A stretch of DNA of 5,405 bases from Actinobacteria bacterium UBA5976 (lineage in GTDB: Bacteria; Actinomycetota; Actinomycetes; S36-B12; UBA5976): positions 1 through 5,405 of the forward strand of contig DJBM01000040.1 in NCBI GenBank assembly GCA_002430405.1. Direction: 5' to 3'. Below the pieces are notes generated by a model. It was not told where the DNA came from, did not search any database, and saw only the letters and a list, made by a program, of their open reading frames with translations. Position 1 is the first letter of the stretch; each line of letters opens with the position of its first letter. Of the stretch, positions 4,987 through 5,405 are shown piece after piece. A program made the translations under genes and the position numbers.

Positions 4987-5405
4987 ATGGCAAAAAAACC
5001 AACACTTGCAGTAGTCGGCGCAACGGGAGCAGTTGGCACAGTAATGCTGGATCTGCTCTCAACTAGGCCAGACGTTTGGGGCGAGATCAAATTGTTGGCC
5101 TCAGCTCGATCTGCTGGCAAGGTTCTCAAAGTTCGTGGCCAAGATGTGATCGTTGAAGAGTTAACGCAAGCCGCCTTTGCTGGTGTTGATGTGGCAATGT
5201 TCGATGTGCCAGATGAGATCTCTGCTATTTGGGCACCAATTGCAGCAGAAATGGGAGTTATCGCCGTAGATAACAGTGGGGCATTTCGAATGGACGCAGA
5301 TGTGCCACTAGTTGTGCCAGAAGTTAATGCCGAACAGGTTCGTAATCGACCGCGTGGAATTATTGCAAATCCAAATTGCACAACACTGTCCATGATCGTA
5401 GTTGT
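4987..5405 (+). CDS. asd: Aspartate-semialdehyde dehydrogenase, C-terminus outside window
   Basis: Reduces 4-phosphoaspartate, the product of LysC, to aspartate semialdehyde with NADPH. The 139 visible residues begin MAKKPTLAVVGATGAVG, the nucleotide-binding loop (GATGAVG at 11-17). SARSAGK (about 39-45) lies in the cofactor-binding region, followed by DNSGAFRMDADVPLVVPEVN and the active-site motif NPNCTT with catalytic Cys131 (codon at 5377-5379). The substrate-binding and dimerisation domain lies beyond the window. The full family length is about 340 residues. The ATG is 2 nt after the lysC stop, preceded only by a G-rich stretch in the lysC end, so translation is probably coupled to lysC. 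The reading frame is intact to the edge. Confidence 0.96.
   Translation, partial: MAKKPTLAVVGATGAVGTVMLDLLSTRPDVWGEIKLLASARSAGKVLKVRGQDVIVEELTQAAFAGVDVAMFDVPDEISAIWAPIAAEMGVIAVDNSGAFRMDADVPLVVPEVNAEQVRNRPRGIIANPNCTTLSMIVV

Noticed and set aside
4911..5393. 160-codon open frame on the minus strand over the lysC end and asd
   Set aside because: Antisense to conserved lysC and asd, Ser/Thr/Ala-rich low-information translation, no family features.

Overview
The window reads as a chromosomal housekeeping segment of an actinobacterium with unusually modest GC content. Four things support this: the gene order dnaX-recR-lysC-asd; a LysC that aligns throughout its regulatory half with Corynebacterium aspartokinase, including the GGTGR C-terminus; two genes that appear to start without a Shine-Dalgarno sequence right behind TANNNT -10 boxes; and many codons ending in A or T. 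A streamlined planktonic lineage such as the freshwater acI/Nanopelagicales group fits, but that placement is inference.

Layout. Bases 1-410 (minus strand) hold the N-terminal part of an aquaporin/glycerol-facilitator family channel, cut off by the window edge. Bases 411-846 have no protein gene. They contain a repeat patch in which the last 16 nt of the neighbouring tRNA are reproduced three times; two of these copies lie in a perfect 89-bp direct repeat with a 112-bp period. A strong hairpin terminator (806-851) follows. tRNA-Ser(GGA) lies at 847-934 on the minus strand. Bases 935-1210 form a divergent intergenic region with several nested inverted repeats and no recognised gene. The usual neighbour here in many Gram-positive genomes, the SRP RNA, is not recognisable.

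From 1211 on, all genes are on the plus strand. dnaX (clamp-loader subunit) overlaps recR (recombination repair) by an ATGA junction. After 67 bp with a candidate leaderless promoter comes lysC (aspartokinase), then after 2 bp asd (aspartate-semialdehyde dehydrogenase), which runs off the right edge. dnaX-recR is a DNA replication/repair pair. lysC-asd carries out the first and second steps of the aspartate pathway to lysine/diaminopimelate, threonine, methionine and isoleucine.

The most interesting points are the tRNA-Ser 3'-end copies and their tandem duplication, an internal Shine-Dalgarno plus ATG in lysC that should yield a separate 172-residue regulatory beta subunit, and the unexplained foldable region at 1000-1153. 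I found no clearly novel gene system. The coding genes are ordinary and well conserved.
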